Of a stretch of DNA of 64,000 nucleotides, positions 12,421 to 25,400 are shown piece after piece. The translations under genes and the position numbers were made by a program. The DNA lies in the NCBI GenBank assembly GCA_018806985.1, contig JADANN010000432.1, forward strand, positions 372,001-436,000, written 5' to 3'. Under the pieces are notes generated by a model. That model did no database searches and was not told the origin of the DNA. It saw only the letters and a list, made by a program, of their open reading frames with translations. Every line of letters starts with the position of its first letter. The first letter of the stretch is position 1. This DNA is from Angiostrongylus vasorum (taxonomy: Eukaryota > Nematoda > Chromadorea > Rhabditida > Metastrongylidae).

Positions 12421-12599
12421 TCTTCCACTTCTTAGGTAACCATTCGATTTGTAGGTATGACGTCATGTTTGCTTCAAGTAGGGCGTGTAATTGGTGGTTT
12501 CCAGGTCACTGAGGGTAAACCGAAATTTATTATGCTCTAGTTGCTGTGCCATTAATTAAGCTTCCAGTAGGTGATGAAGTTGTTTAATGGGGACGAACT

Positions 12600-13110
12600 G
12601 GGTAGACGCAATGAAGACAACATGTAGACGCACCTTGGGCGTTCGATGGACATGAAAAAGAACATAAAGGAGGAATTAAACAAAAGAAGGAGAGCAGTAT
12701 GAGGCGCATTCCTTCCTCTCAAAGAAGCCAGTAGTTAATTGAAAGACCCGGAACTGCGTGTTCACCTTTTCGATTCAACAGTCCTTAACCAACACACATA
12801 ATATCTATCCGGAACGCGAATCCTCATCTTCGAGATTCAGGCGAAGAACTGTAGAGTGGACTCCACGAGGATGTAGGCGTCCCCTAGAGCAGCCACCTAC
12901 ACGTTGGGCGGATATGTTTGTAACTAAAGTCAAACAGCTGGACTCGCAGCTGCAGTTGTTTTATAGATTACGGTGTGAGACTCTCACTCGCTATCATACT
13001 GGAATAAAACCATTACCATGGACGAGGAATGCGAAGCAAAGAAACGAATGGAAGATGTGCCGAGGTCTACATAACTCGTGAAAACGTGCTGGCCAGGTAT
13101 CCAAGTAGGG
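12600..13110 (+). mobile_element. RTE second-lineage 3' fragment
   Basis: Reads MKKNIKEELNKRRRAV near 12650, then from 12840 RRRTVEWTPRGCRRPLEQPP and TRWADMFVTKVKQ, ending in EWKMCRGLHNS and a stop at 13079. This matches the C-terminus of an RTE lineage also seen at 29960-30720. Directly after the stop lies GTGCTGGCCAGGTATCCAAG, resembling the tail of element C. Confidence 0.7.
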
Positions 13111-13189
13111 AAGGCAAAAATTCCATCACATTCTGCTGTTGACATCGCCTTATCTTCGAGGTGAACTGATGAGACAAAGACTATGACTT

Positions 13190-13466
13190 TAATGATGCTG
13201 AGATATTTGCAAAACGCTGAGATATTTGCAAAACTCAGTAACGCAGGTGTCTGCGGTGGGGAACGAACGCGTTATTCTCCTTTCCGGGGAGTAACGCGTT
13301 CACCATCACACTGTCTCTCAGCTAGTTCTATCGATCTTTTGCCATCAGCAATCACCCGTCAGCGGGATTGATCTGAGGAGCACAAATCGGCAACGAACCC
13401 AGTTAAGCTGAGGCTGCAGTTATAATCACAATTTTTAATTTTAGAAGAGTAGGCAGTAAATAATAA
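13190..13466. mobile_element. Element B fold-back copy
   Basis: Begins with a duplicated AGATATTTGCAAAACGCTG, then the reversed tRNA-like segment (AACGCGTTCACCATCACACT) and CACCCGTCAGCGGGATTGAT. The right arm is short; it ends in an AGTAAATAATAAGTT tail. Confidence 0.8.
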
Positions 13467-13791
13467 GTTAAAACAAAGATTATGTTTCAGCGTTGCGTAT
13501 AAATTGGAAGAAATCTGCTCATTATAGAAACCTCATTACATGCGGTGGGAATGAAAAATGGCATGAAGAAGGACTTGTACAGATCATAGCTGTCAGAACA
13601 AGGCACGTTTAATTGCGTTAAAGTAGCTAGCAATCAGATGATAGACCAGAAGTACCCGCTCACTTGTTTGACTAAGGAAACATCACGCCGTTTTCCTATC
13701 CACCTTAGATTTGCACTGATATTTTAACCCCATCGAAAATTCTATACAATACGCACAGAGCTTTTCAACAAAAAAAGAATAAGGGGATAAA

Positions 13792-14048
13792 GCGTTCTGC
13801 GTTGATCAAATCCTGAAAGATGCCCAATGCATTCAACTTCAGGAAATGCCATTAGAGGTGACTGAATGCATATACACATTGGCATGAGGTGGCATACGGA
13901 TTCTTATTTTTTATCCTCTTGGAGAAGTCTAGTACCAATCTGTTGAGTTCGGTGGGATGGAAGGCTTTGTGAGCACGGAACACAAGGTCGAACTAACGAC
14001 CAATTGTATATTGAAGGACATCTCTAACCACTACGCTACAACTGCCTA
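13792..14048 (-). mobile_element. SINE-A copy, diverged
   Basis: Tail GGGATAAAGCGTTCTGCGTT at left; core with GGTACTAGACTTCTCC (minus) and head TAGCGTAGTGGTTAGAG at right. Confidence 0.8.
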
Positions 14049-14219
14049 CATTTTAACCGCATTTTCTGAATTATGCCAGTTATAGACAACATCAGGTTAC
14101 AGTTAGTTATAGTATGCAGTTAGACGTTTGAAAATTATCTCAACTTCGAAATGAACATAACACATCTCGTAAATAAGATGTAGGATAGGATAAAGTATAA
14201 ATAAATGAATAAAAGGTCA

Positions 14220-16880
14220 GCTGTATCACCTGTCACCTATATCACCTGTTATCTCGTTGATCGTCGAGTGACTCGAGCAGGCGCCAGCAAATCTTCCATT
14301 TTTCCCTATCGCGCGGAAAAGTAGCCCAGTGCGTTCTGCTCGCTCTAGAGACTTCTTCAGCATAGTACCTTTCTTCTATAGTTTTCCTGAAGAACTGTGA
14401 CCGTCGGATTGGTAGTCTTCATTGCAGTACGTTTGACCTCCCGAGGAATCTTTTCACTAACGACTCTTGTCCATCGGTTGCCGTTCATACTCATTACGTG
14501 TCCGGCCCACCTTATCTTCGACAGTTTGGCCTGTAGAACAGCATCTCTGATTTTTGACCGTTTACGAAGGTCGGAGCATCCTTTACTTATGTGACGCGGG
14601 ATACTTCTAGCATCATCCTTTCGAATGCGCATTCAATGACACTGAGTGATCTTTCACACTGCTCACGCCGCGATCAAGTTTCTGATGCATACGCTAAGGT
14701 ATGAAGTATCGTGAAGTCGACAATGTGGGCACGGGGTCGGATGTTCTTTGTTTGCTTCACTGCATCCTTGTTGCTTTTGAAAGCTTCCCAACCCGCTCGT
14801 TTCCTCATGCTCAACTTTGGAGCTAAGTCGTTCAACATGTTGATTTCCTGAACTAGATAGAAATAACCGAAGCATTCGGAGATATTCGTTCCGTTGAGCG
14901 TGAATGGGGCATACGAAGCCAATCCGTTCCTCATGAACATGGTTTTTGTGAGATTTATGGAAGACCAATTTTTTCCACAGACTTTATCAAAGTCGGCAAG
15001 CATACGTTCCGCTTGGCTAATGTTTGGTGTTATAAGGACGATGTCATCAGCAAAGCGAAGATGGTGTAACTGCCGACCATCGATTTTCACTCCCCATATT
15101 ATTTCATTCCAATGTTCGCATGACGTTCAGGAGGGTGGCGGTAAACAATTTTGGCGAGATGGTGTCGCCTTGCCTAACCCCTCTTTTGACGTCGATGTTA
15201 ACATCGTTGTAGAATGGTTTGGTTGTGAAATTTTTGCACAGCTCACGAAGAATCTTTATATACTGAGTGGGGACTCCTTGACTATCGAGAGCATCCATGA
15301 CTGCTTCTATCTCATTTGAATCAAAGGTCTTCTGTAAATCGATGAAAGTGAGACAGAGCGGTCTTTTGTACTCTCGCGATACTTCAGTGACTCTTGTTAT
15401 CGTGGGGATTTGGCCCTTCGTACTAAATCTTTTTCGAAACACTGCTTGTTCACATGGCTGTCCTTCGTCCAGTGTTCTGTCAATCCTGTTTAGGATGACT
15501 CCAGTGAAAAGTTTGTAGACGACAGATAGGAAGCAGATTGGGCGATAGTTGCCGATATCGTGTAGCTCACCCTTCTTGAACAACAGCACGGTCTTACTGG
15601 TCTTCCACTAACTAGGGACCTTGCATTCAGACAGGTAACGTGTGAAAAGCCGAGCCAGTGTGTTTATGGGGACTGGCGGAAGGTTCTTTAGGTGTTCACA
15701 ACTTATCCTGTCCGGACCTGGTGCTGTTCGATCCTTCATCGACGAAGTAGCATGTCGGATTTTGGAAGGGACAAGCGGTGGTAGGACATATCCATCTCTT
15801 TTATTTCGTCAGAGGGCAGGAGAACGTGGCTATCGCGAATGATTTTCTCAACTGCTTTCTGGAAGCTGTCACTGTTCCATCTGGGCGTCCAACTGTGATC
15901 ATCTTGGTTTTGTGGTTGCCGAAGCATCGGTGGGCTTTGCGAATGCTTTTCCGAGCCTCTCCAGCTTCGACCATTATGCTGCTCTTCTCTTTTTATGATC
16001 TTTTATCGCCTGTCTGCATTGTTTTGCAAATTTGGACATGAGTTGGCGGTTACCTGTAGCTTGTACGATTCCAGCTCCAGGTGTTGAGGTATCAGCCTGA
16101 GTGTTTTTTGGACAAAGACGCCTCCTAGAGACTTTCGAACTCACAGTTTTCATAGCGTTAGCCTAGAGATGTTGAATGAGCCCATCGTATTCCTTGTCGA
16201 TGTTATCGAGAACAACATTTTCCCCAACAGCCACTTATGAATCGGATAAATCCCAGTTTATGATGGTTTGAGACTTCGTATTTTGAATTTCACGGCTTTT
16301 TTCTTTCCTTTCTGTGGGAAATGAATCCTGCACGAAGGAGACATTGGTCTGATCCCGTGTAGAATTTTGGGACAACAGCGACATCTGTTAGGCAAAACTT
16401 TCGATTTACTAATATGTATCTATTTCGTTATGGTACTCTCCATTGGAAGACCCCCACATTCAGCTTTGAGGGTGGGCCTTCTGGGATTGCGAGTTACCAT
16501 GGATGGTCTGGGTCGCTATGATAAACTGATATAGCCGCTCACCCTCTTCGTTCCATTCCAATCCGTGGATCTCCAATGATGACCTTGAAGATTGTATGGT
16601 CTTCTCTGTAGAACTTGTCCAAGTCCATATAGAACGCTTCGACTTCTTCTTCATCAGTTTGATGTCGGCGCGTAAACGACGAAGATTGTCAAAGCCGGTA
16701 TTGAGCCACAATCGTCGTCCATGATGCTGGTCGAATTGAATATGGTGACGTTCGCGATGCCCGTTCCGTAATCCTGAAATAGTTGCCGTCTGCGTGTGCC
16801 GATGGTTGATGTTAGCCATGCCTAGTTTCTCCCAGAGTAGACGGGCACTTAGTTGTTGGAGCGACTCCTAATCTCCTCTC
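14220..16880 (-). mobile_element. RTE-type non-LTR retrotransposon, degraded
   Basis: Minus-strand pieces in order: apurinic endonuclease remains (16460-16819; GLEWNEEGERLYQFIIATQT), then reverse transcriptase (15104-15589) with KKGELHDIGNYRPI, LTFIDLQKTFDS and RGVRQGDTISPKLF, the catalytic LRFADDIVLIT (14674-15090), and the C-terminal part (14357-14632) with RSKIRDAVLQAKLSKIRWAG followed by a WKICWRLLESLDDQRDN-like end near 14270. Frameshifts and stops break it, so it is inactive. The 3' end shows repeats of TCACCTGT/ACAGGTGA at 14218-14250, a usual RTE feature. The 5' end is truncated. Confidence 0.93.
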
Positions 16881-17190
16881 ATGTACTTCCCTATCACTTT
16901 ATTACAGGCTTTTCGCTAAATTGACTCGTACAATGAAAATCCGCATAAACGAGAACACACCCACGCACGGAAACATGAATACGTCCTCGCAAACCCAAAG
17001 GTATGTACCAAATCGGCACAGCAGAAACAGGGAGTCCATCCCGTAAATTCAGCTGCCTCTCAGGGAATCAGTGGTCGTTTTTGATTCGCAATTAACCCCT
17101 ATGTGCCACCTGCAGGCGCGTTATACTACTTTGCGGGTAACCGGCATGAGATCCTCTGTGAAGGAGATCCGTGGTAAGCTTAAGGTATAA

Positions 17191-17218
17191 AACAATTATA
17201 TATATATATATATATATG
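17191..17218. repeat. (TA)n microsatellite
   Basis: About 11 TA units. Confidence 0.9.
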
Positions 17219-17819
17219 CGAAAACAACATTTGAAATTCTGTTTTGTGGAAAGGATTGCGTCTATGAATATTCAAGGGTTTTTTAGGACGACCACCTACA
17301 GTGTGGGTGGGCACGTTTATAACCGCTACGTCAACGAGCTCTATTCACAGCAGGAAACAATTTATGGGTTACTGGATAATGCTCGAACACGTCACAGTGT
17401 CCGAAGCAGACCATTTTCGTAGAAAACGGTCCTACCAAAATAGAGAAATGGAAGAAAATGTAGGATTCGCATAATTGTTCGTGAAAAAAAGGACACCCAA
17501 GCACCCAAACGTGTACTCTAGCACGTGAGCATAGACAGCCAATTAGTTGTGAGGTTTCAAGTTAACCGCAGTTGAAAGTGACTATTTAACTATTGTTTTG
17601 AGATGCACATGAATGACCAAAGAAATCCCTAGATCTGCAAGGCGATGCAGATCTCGTAACCACAGCTCGTTTACTTCTTATGCACTTCATGTGGTACCAC
17701 TTTGTTGAGCTTTTTCCCGGTTTCGATCTCGGTCAAAGTTCTTGTTTCTTTGTGTCTTGTTCTGAAGCTGTCTTTGTTTTAACTTATTATTTACTGCCTA
17801 CTCTTTTTTAGCGACAGGA

Positions 17820-18115
17820 TATGTATTGCGAAATATAACTTTAATGATGCTAAGATATTTGCAAAACTCGGTCCGGAGTTTTGCAAATATCTCAACATCG
17901 TTAAAGTTATATTTCGCAATACATACCCTGCCGTTAAAAAAAAAGTAGGCAGTAAATAACAAGTTAAAATTGTGATTATAACTGCAGCCTCAGTTTAACA
18001 GGGTTCGTTTGCCGATTTGGGCTCCCCAGATCAATCCCGCTGACGGGTGGGTGAACGCGTTACTCCCCGGAAAGGACAATAGCGCTTTCGTTCCCCACCG
18101 CAAACACCTGCTGTC
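17820..18115. mobile_element. Element B with a 49-bp terminal hairpin
   Basis: 17821-17869 and 17876-17924 are inverted copies with three mismatches around a 6-base loop (GGTCCG): two B 3' ends joined head to head. The following part reads an AGTAAATAACAAGTT tail, GATCAATCCCGCTGACGGGT and the B segment up to CACCGCAAACACCTGC. Confidence 0.85.
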
Positions 18116-18211
18116 TTTGTTGTTTATGCCCAGTTATTCAAAAAAACTACTGCGTCATTGTAGGAGTCAGACGTCATTTATTCTATTATTTCATTTTATT
18201 ACATGACCTGT

Positions 18212-18445
18212 CATCAGATCTACTGTGCAGAACCCAGCATTTCTTCCGCTCGGCTCGTTTTCCTCGCATTCATCGTCCACAAAGCTCTTTGGACATTTCG
18301 CCTTTCGTTTCCACTGCTGCTTGATGGTTTCGTTTTCTTTATGGGTTTCATGGAATGCTGGTCGTGTCGATTCTCCCTGCAATCGTGGGGATAGCCGGGC
18401 TAAGGTGTTCCCACGTGGATTGGAAGAGAGAGTTGTGGAAGGGGT
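18212..18445 (-). mobile_element. SINE-D copy, head missing
   Basis: Matches the tail half of the family defined at 44708-45073: TCTACTGTGCAGAACCCAGC, CATGGAATGCTGGTCG, GATAGCCGGGCTAAGG and GGATTG. The tRNA-like head and core are absent, so it is 5'-truncated. Confidence 0.75.
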
Positions 18446-18912
18446 CGAACCAGGGCTTTGCTTTTTGATGGACCAACGATGTTGTGTTTAGCCCTTAGTT
18501 GTGAAATCCTTCACAGATATGCGAACAAGTAACGTTTTAGGACGCAATGCGATTACCTTAGTCATCACCAACCCATGAACGGAGGTTGTATCTTTAGTGA
18601 GAAAGTCAGCTGTTCGTTAACCAAGCAAGATATCCACGTAAACTTGGTAAATTGACAAAACTACACTTTGTAACGACTTTTACTGGTGCCAAACATCAGT
18701 ATTCACATGATTGGATTCCCACTGACATAATCACATACCGACACTGATTCACAACTTGCCGTGTTCCAAGGAAGCGCACTAGATGATCTAATCCGATGTT
18801 GTTTACACGTTTTAGTTCACAGTTATGACTCCTCAGCGGGCACAGCGTTTTTGAGAGTTCGAGGAAAACATGTTAATTACATGCTATCTAGTGGCACAGT
18901 ATGAAGGACAAA

Positions 18913-19170
18913 AAGGATGAAGTCCTCGACGTTGATCAATCCGACATCGTTAGAGGTCAATGGATGCATATCTGGCCTGAGAAATGACTTGCGGTTGTCT
19001 GTCCACATATCAGGTTAGTATTGCTCTCCTCGCATACAAGTATAATAGTCCAATACCAATCTTCCCATCCCAGACAAATGGAAAGCTTGGTGACCTCAGG
19101 GCGCAGGGTCAAACCTTTTATCGAGTGTGTATCTTAGCGCACCTCTAACCATTGCGCTGCACGCACGCAG
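18913..19170 (-). mobile_element. SINE-A copy, diverged
   Basis: Tail AAAGGATGAAGTCCTCGACG at left; head with TGCAGCGCAATGGTTAGAGG at right. The core has an insertion around 19040-19060. Confidence 0.8.
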
Positions 19171-19429
19171 TGGCACAGTATATCAATATTAATAAGATTC
19201 CTATCATCACATAAAAAAAATAGCTAGGGTGACTACTATTCCCGTGGTGCTAATGAACTCTTTTTGCATCTAATAGTGTATGGGTATGTTCCAGTTGCTG
19301 TCAATACCCATTCTTTTCTTCTTACCGAATTTCTGAGCTTACACGCCTTTTTTTAACCCTCAGCTTCTAAGCGGTGTTCATAGAATCCACCAGTTATGAT
19401 TCGCACATTAACTGTGTATTGCACTTTTA

Positions 19430-22400
19430 TTATTCATAGTAACCATCCTCATATTCCATACTTTGTGAAGTGTTATACTGATCACAATCGAAGTACTGTG
19501 CTGGAAACGAGTTCGATTTGCAGAGCTGCTGCTGATGAGAATGGACAGTTTGGTCGTGAGCTGACATCGTAGGAGTAGAATTGTTTTGATACGACGTTCC
19601 TTGGTATGTCGGAAATCTAAATCGATCAGTTTCCATTGGTTCTAACCGCTAGTCGAAGATTGTGCTATAACAATAAAATGCTAGTCGTGACGTTTCAAAG
19701 TTTACAAAGTTTATTTCTGCTTTTGTAAGGACCGTCAATAGAAAGTGATAGGACCACCCCGTCCTTACCAGTATTTTTGCATAGTTCTTGGTCAGAGGGT
19801 GGAGCTTGCTTCCTTAATCAATCACATGAATGTAAGCTGTCACATTTACATCTACGCAAATTCACAAAGAGCAAAGACGCAGAGTTACCTTAACAGCAAG
19901 CTTTGTAATTCAGCTTATGGATAAACGAGTTCTGTGCTGCTGGAAATCAACCAACCGTTTAATCAGAATAAAGGCAAATGAATGACGTCATGGTTTCGTG
20001 AAGAGGTGATGCTTCAAACCAACAATCTGGCATGGCTAACCCAACCACTATGCTATGTTGTTCTAAACCACTATGTTGTTAACTGCATATTCTTAGTCCA
20101 TTTAGAGAATGCCCATAGTCTTTGCCCTACTGTCAAGTTTTTTTTCTCCACTCATCGACGAATAGCGCTGATTTCCTGTTAGGTTCCCTCGAAGAGAACT
20201 CCTGTAGTTTCTTAATTGGGTAATAGAACCAACCACTTCTTACCTATTATCAACGTTTGTAGTGACAGTGAACGTGTGACGACTACTTTCAATATAAAAC
20301 GATGCTCGTGAGTCGGTTGTTGGACTATTCGGCAACGAGTCATTGGCTTGATGTATCCGATCTGTTCCCGTTGAAGAAGCATCCATATTGTGATTCACTG
20401 ACATTGCTTGGCGCATATCTAGGTGAAAAACCAGTGATAGAATTGATCTTCCTATATTGTTTTTCAGATTGTAAGTGCATTCGTGAGTTAACTACAAAAA
20501 CGTTCTTCTCAATGCCTCAGTTCATTACCGACCATATCAAAAAAAACGGCCGCTACTTTTGATAACGTGGTTCTTTTTGTGCCACCTTTACCATACATTA
20601 TATGCATGTATTTGTAAATTCAGATGCCTCTACGTATTTGGATAATAGGGTTTAGCTTAGTGGTTTAAAGATCGATAGAACCAGCTAAGAGACAGGGGAA
20701 ACGAAGGACCCGCATGGTGTGGTGGTGAACGCGTTACTCCCCGGAAAGGACAATAGCGCGTTCGTTCCCCACCGCAGACACCTGCGGTCCGGAGTTTTGC
20801 AAATATCTCAGCATTATAGAAGTTATATTTCGCAACATATCCTGCCGTTAAAAAGAATAGGCAGTAAATAAAAGGTTAAGAATAGGGTTTAGATCAGCCG
20901 AGATGAGCATCAGTTCTCGTTAGGATAATATCCGTTTTCATTTTCCCAAAAAAATTGCAAAAATAGTTGTAGAAACACAAAGCGTGGATGTTAAAGGCCT
21001 GCCAAGGGCGGATAGGGACAACTTATATTCACTGACGTCACGGATGATGCTAAAAATAGGTGGAGAGCTTTAAAAATAAGTCAGTTTTTTATTCTTATGC
21101 ATATATGAGGGTGTTAACAAGATTTATTCGATATTGGTTGCCTCAAAAGTGTTTCTGCTAATACATCTCTGTGGTTTTCCGTCTATTTCTGGCTCAGGTT
21201 GTGTCGATGTGAATGTGAGACATTCACTTCCGTTTCGGTTACTCAAATGACACTTACCTCTTCTTCATCGCGACGACGTCCTTATCTTCCTACGAGTCTT
21301 CGGAATTCGTGTCAGTCAGGTGATCACGACTTTCACCTTTTAACTTTTCCCTGAACACTAGTTCCTAGTAGCAGCAGGCTTAATAGGGGCAAGTGTGTAG
21401 ACGCGCGAAGTGAGCCCGCGTCGATGCTTCCATGCGCGTTTCCACCGCGCCCGTCCAAGATAGGCAGCCGCGACCATCTGGATCCGCTCCGATCCGGAAG
21501 ATGTTTCGTAGAAAGCACGTATTCGGGAGCATGTCACTGCTTCGACATTCTTGCGCCGAAGGTCGATTGCCATGGTTTCTTCGTTCATCGTCTTTTTGAT
21601 AATTTCGGAGATAATTTGTGCTGGTGAACTGACAGTAATGAAATAGACTGCATTTGGTATACCGAACTGTAAAACATTTGACCTTCAACCCTTAAGTATT
21701 CGAAGAATGTTACATCACTTGCTGAATGTGCCCTATTCGAGTTGATTCTTTAGACCAAAGAGTGGAAATTTTCAGATTTCTGAATGTTTTATGTTATTCT
21801 CTACTGTTTAAAAGACATTTTTTTGCAGCACAAGGAGTTTTCTCATCTATCCATCTAGTTATCTATAATATCCAATTGGGAGTATCTATAATATCCAGTG
21901 GGTCGGGGCGCTCTGCTACACACCCGCGCCCATGGCCCGCCAAGCCTTGCATCTCTCCGGTGTCAGAAAATTGGTACCAGACTTGTCTGGGAAGATAGCA
22001 GCAATGGCTCGATACATAGGTAGGCCACCGCAAGTCATTCTAAAAGGTCAGATATGCATCCAGTCACCTCCAAACGATGCTGCATGAAGTCGAATGCATG
22101 GCGCCTCCCTTAGGGATTGATCAACGCCGAGAGCTTTATCCTTTATAATATCCAGTACGTGTTATCCCTTTCTTATGGTTCTATATTTTTGAAAAGCTGA
22201 CGTGGGAGTTTTGTTATGGCTGACGTTGAGGCTGCGTTGGATGCTATCGAAGCCTGATCAGAACAACGCCTCTATGATGTAATAGAAAATTTCTCTTTCA
22301 GTGCATCTACAGTGCCAGAGAATTCATTTCTGACGTCGGTCATTCTTTATCCAAGCCGTGGACTTTGTTCTACATCCGTCCACTTCCCCAAATATCGATT

Positions 22401-25400
22401 CGCACGAGTTCTGTAATCTCCAGTGCTAGGCTCTGTCCTCATCCTCTAAGTCAAAAGAAGATCCGTACCATCGTTTGCTGCCCTTCAGCATGTATATTCG
22501 ATGTACGGCATACCTATCGCATGGGAATCCATTATTGTAGAAGAAGATCTCCGTAAAACACCATGTGTACTTTACAGCAGCGTAGTGTCATCTTTTTGGT
22601 ACTGGATTCGATTATTATCTCCTTTAAACGAGAGTTCAATTCAAAAACGCCAGTAGCACAAGAAAGGAACGAGTCATCAATAACATAAGAATTTTAGCAG
22701 GAATCGTTATGAAACACGCATTATCTTCGAGAATAAGGCATCAATGACCAGTAAAGAATCTGGTGCACGATCATCCCTTGCGAAAACGATGACTAAAGGG
22801 ATCATCTAAATTAGCTCATAATATGCTTTTTGAACGATCACTATAAGCTTCTGATAAACACTTAACACATGAAGATAACTTGTGCAGCTTTGCATGCAGA
22901 GACCTAACTAGTGGAACAAGGTATAGGAGTTCTGGGTTGCGCTTATCACTTTATGAAAATTTGTCGTTCAGTGGAAATCAGGTCGAGTTGGATGGTTTAT
23001 AACCGAGGCCACAGCACGCGTTTGAAACAGATAAGTCGGTGATGTGATGAGAAGATTGTACGATGGATAGACAGTGGTGTACGACCATGTACAATATGAC
23101 TGTGGATGTTTGCCAGCCACTTCGACTGGCTGCATTCGGAACTGGAAACGATTTATGGTCACTACATTTCTTAGGAGAACTAACAGTTTCTTATGAGCAG
23201 TGTCGTCGTTTTTCGTGTGATAGCGAGAAAACGGGCTGGAGATTCCTGGATAGCTATGAATGAGAATGAGTGAAGTCCAATTTTTGCATCGCCCTTTCAG
23301 TATCTAAATACCACATTGCTTACAAGATCTTACCCTCCCGTGGAGAACTAGAACATGATCCTCCTTTATTTATAATTACTGGGTTCGATCTAGGATATTT
23401 TAGAAGACCGTGGAAGTATTAGTGTTGTTGATGAGAAGTGTAATATTACATATTCACCATGTCTACGCTGGGTTTAGTGTATGTCCAGTAGTGTCAACAG
23501 TACAGAATCGTAAGTTGAGAAATTCTTACGTAGCTAATTCACGACAGACTTGTCTGCAAAAAATGAAACTCCTACTTGATCAGCTTCTGTCATTCGTTTC
23601 ATCGTCTCTGCAACCGCTGTCTGCGGAGGTCGTTGTATTCGCAAGTGGTTTTGGTTGCAACTTGAGAATTTAATATTTCTTTCTGCACTGTTATGTTGAA
23701 TGGCGATCGAGTGTGGTTTCCTCGAAATTGTTACGCTCAGGCACTATGTAGTCGTTCCCAGGTCTTCACCACAAAACATTCGCCCAGTACTGTATATCGG
23801 AGGAAAGTTTAGTATTTTGCGTTCAGGATTCTTCCACTACGACAGCGGTGTAGCGAATCCGACCGTTGAGCCGGCCGAGTGCTCGCGGCACTCCGGTGTC
23901 AGCGATACATTCACTGAAGGAATGATTCCGCCATTATCGCATAGATTTCTATATGCTACAAGAATATAGGTGCTCAGCACTCTGAGCTTGATTGTCGCAT
24001 GTGACCTCATCGTCTGAACTACTATGGTTCCTCGTTTACTTCGTAGCATTATTAAGGTTTTGCAATATTAGAATATTGCGAACCGCCGTTCCTATCAGGA
24101 AGCCCGGCTAAGAGTAAACCAATACCAGGATCCACTACCGTCCTGGTATCAAACTATTCGCATGGTGGCACATCTCCCTCTGATCCACATGGGCTGCGAC
24201 TGCCCGTGGTGGTGAAGACCTGGGATAGACTTTGGCCAGGCTGACCTCTGGATTCCAGGGAAACCACAATGGCTAAACCAGCAAACCTCTGGAGAACGGA
24301 AATTATGCTGGAGCCCGTACAACCAGTAAAGACGGGCCATCCAAGCATCCAAGCAACTAATACATCTCTGTGGTCATTCAATTCTTTCAATTATAGAAAA
24401 CAACCCACTAAAAGTAGCATTTAAAAGTAAAACATTTGTAAAGGAAAAAAAATAGTACGACACACCACAGTACATATCTGGAGTGAGTGTTATATTGTAG
24501 TCCGGATCGCATTCAGGCATTTGATCCAAATTTGGCATTGATGATGCGCTGTTTATGGCCACCTCGAAATTGTTTATTGTTGATGGTAACGAATTGCTGG
24601 AGAAGCTGTAAGCTTTGAAAGTATGAGTACAAAGTTGGGAGCACATGGAATACCACACCTTATTCCAGTCTATTTCACTAATAAGTATTAACGTCGATAG
24701 ATATATGTCTCACTTGTCTCTCCTTCTATAGCTTGCAATTCCAATTGGGTTGAAGCATATACTTAATAACCCTCAAGTAAATAGAAAAGCAAACGACTAA
24801 AACGACACTTATAAGGTGTGAAATGACCACTGATCACACTAGGGCTTAACTCCGCCAACAGCCCACAAAACCTGGCATCCCTCCAGGGGCTGAAAATCGG
24901 TGCCAGACTTGTCTGGGATCGGCTCACTCCGTCCAATCTACGATGGAACGCTCTAGCACGGATATGCAAGGACTACAGCAAAAATCGACTCGACCAATAT
25001 TCGAGCAACATTCGTAACGAATACGAGTGCCGTCAAGTGGCACCTAAACCCACACTTAGAAAGTTTAGAGGTCATTTGTGGATGTTGGACGCGAAGAAAA
25101 GAACAGAGTGCGTTGTGTCCTGAGATCCACACAATAGATATGGAGGCGGGTCATGTAAAATTAAAAAGAAAGGTTAAAAAGAAATCAGTGAAATATTCCG
25201 CCATTGTATGATCTGCTTATCGAGCACTTTTGTCCACCTCTTTGTCTTTCGGTTGTCCTCACATAAAAAAGTACTCGGGTTCGGTTATATTTTCACCTCC
25301 AACTTGAGGAACTGTCTTCTTCTGTCATCTTTGATACATTCAATGTTGTTCAAGCATAGTTCTTCCTAGGATTCCAAGAAAATCGTACAAATTCAGTTCG

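Larger units (their letters stand above)
10077..19429. other. Gene-free interval upstream of ARFGAP and downstream of the nuclear receptor
   Basis: No host exon was recognised. It holds group F (10428-10680), SINE-A (11073-11343, 13792-14048, 18913-19170), RTE fragments (12210-12420, 12600-13110), element B (13190-13466, 17820-18115), a large RTE copy (14220-16880), a TA tract and SINE-D (18212-18445). Stretches 10681-11072, 11344-12209, 13467-13791, 16881-17190 and 17220-17819 show no clear feature; 19171-19429 is probably the 3' UTR or flank of the receptor gene. Confidence 0.6.

Noticed and set aside
15104..15589. A functional reverse transcriptase
   Set aside because: The RT domain is broken from its FADD part and endonuclease by frameshifts and stops.
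20302..20562. An 86-codon plus-strand frame in a receptor intron
   Set aside because: No recognisable motif, no splice context, and opposite strand within an intron; no support beyond being open.
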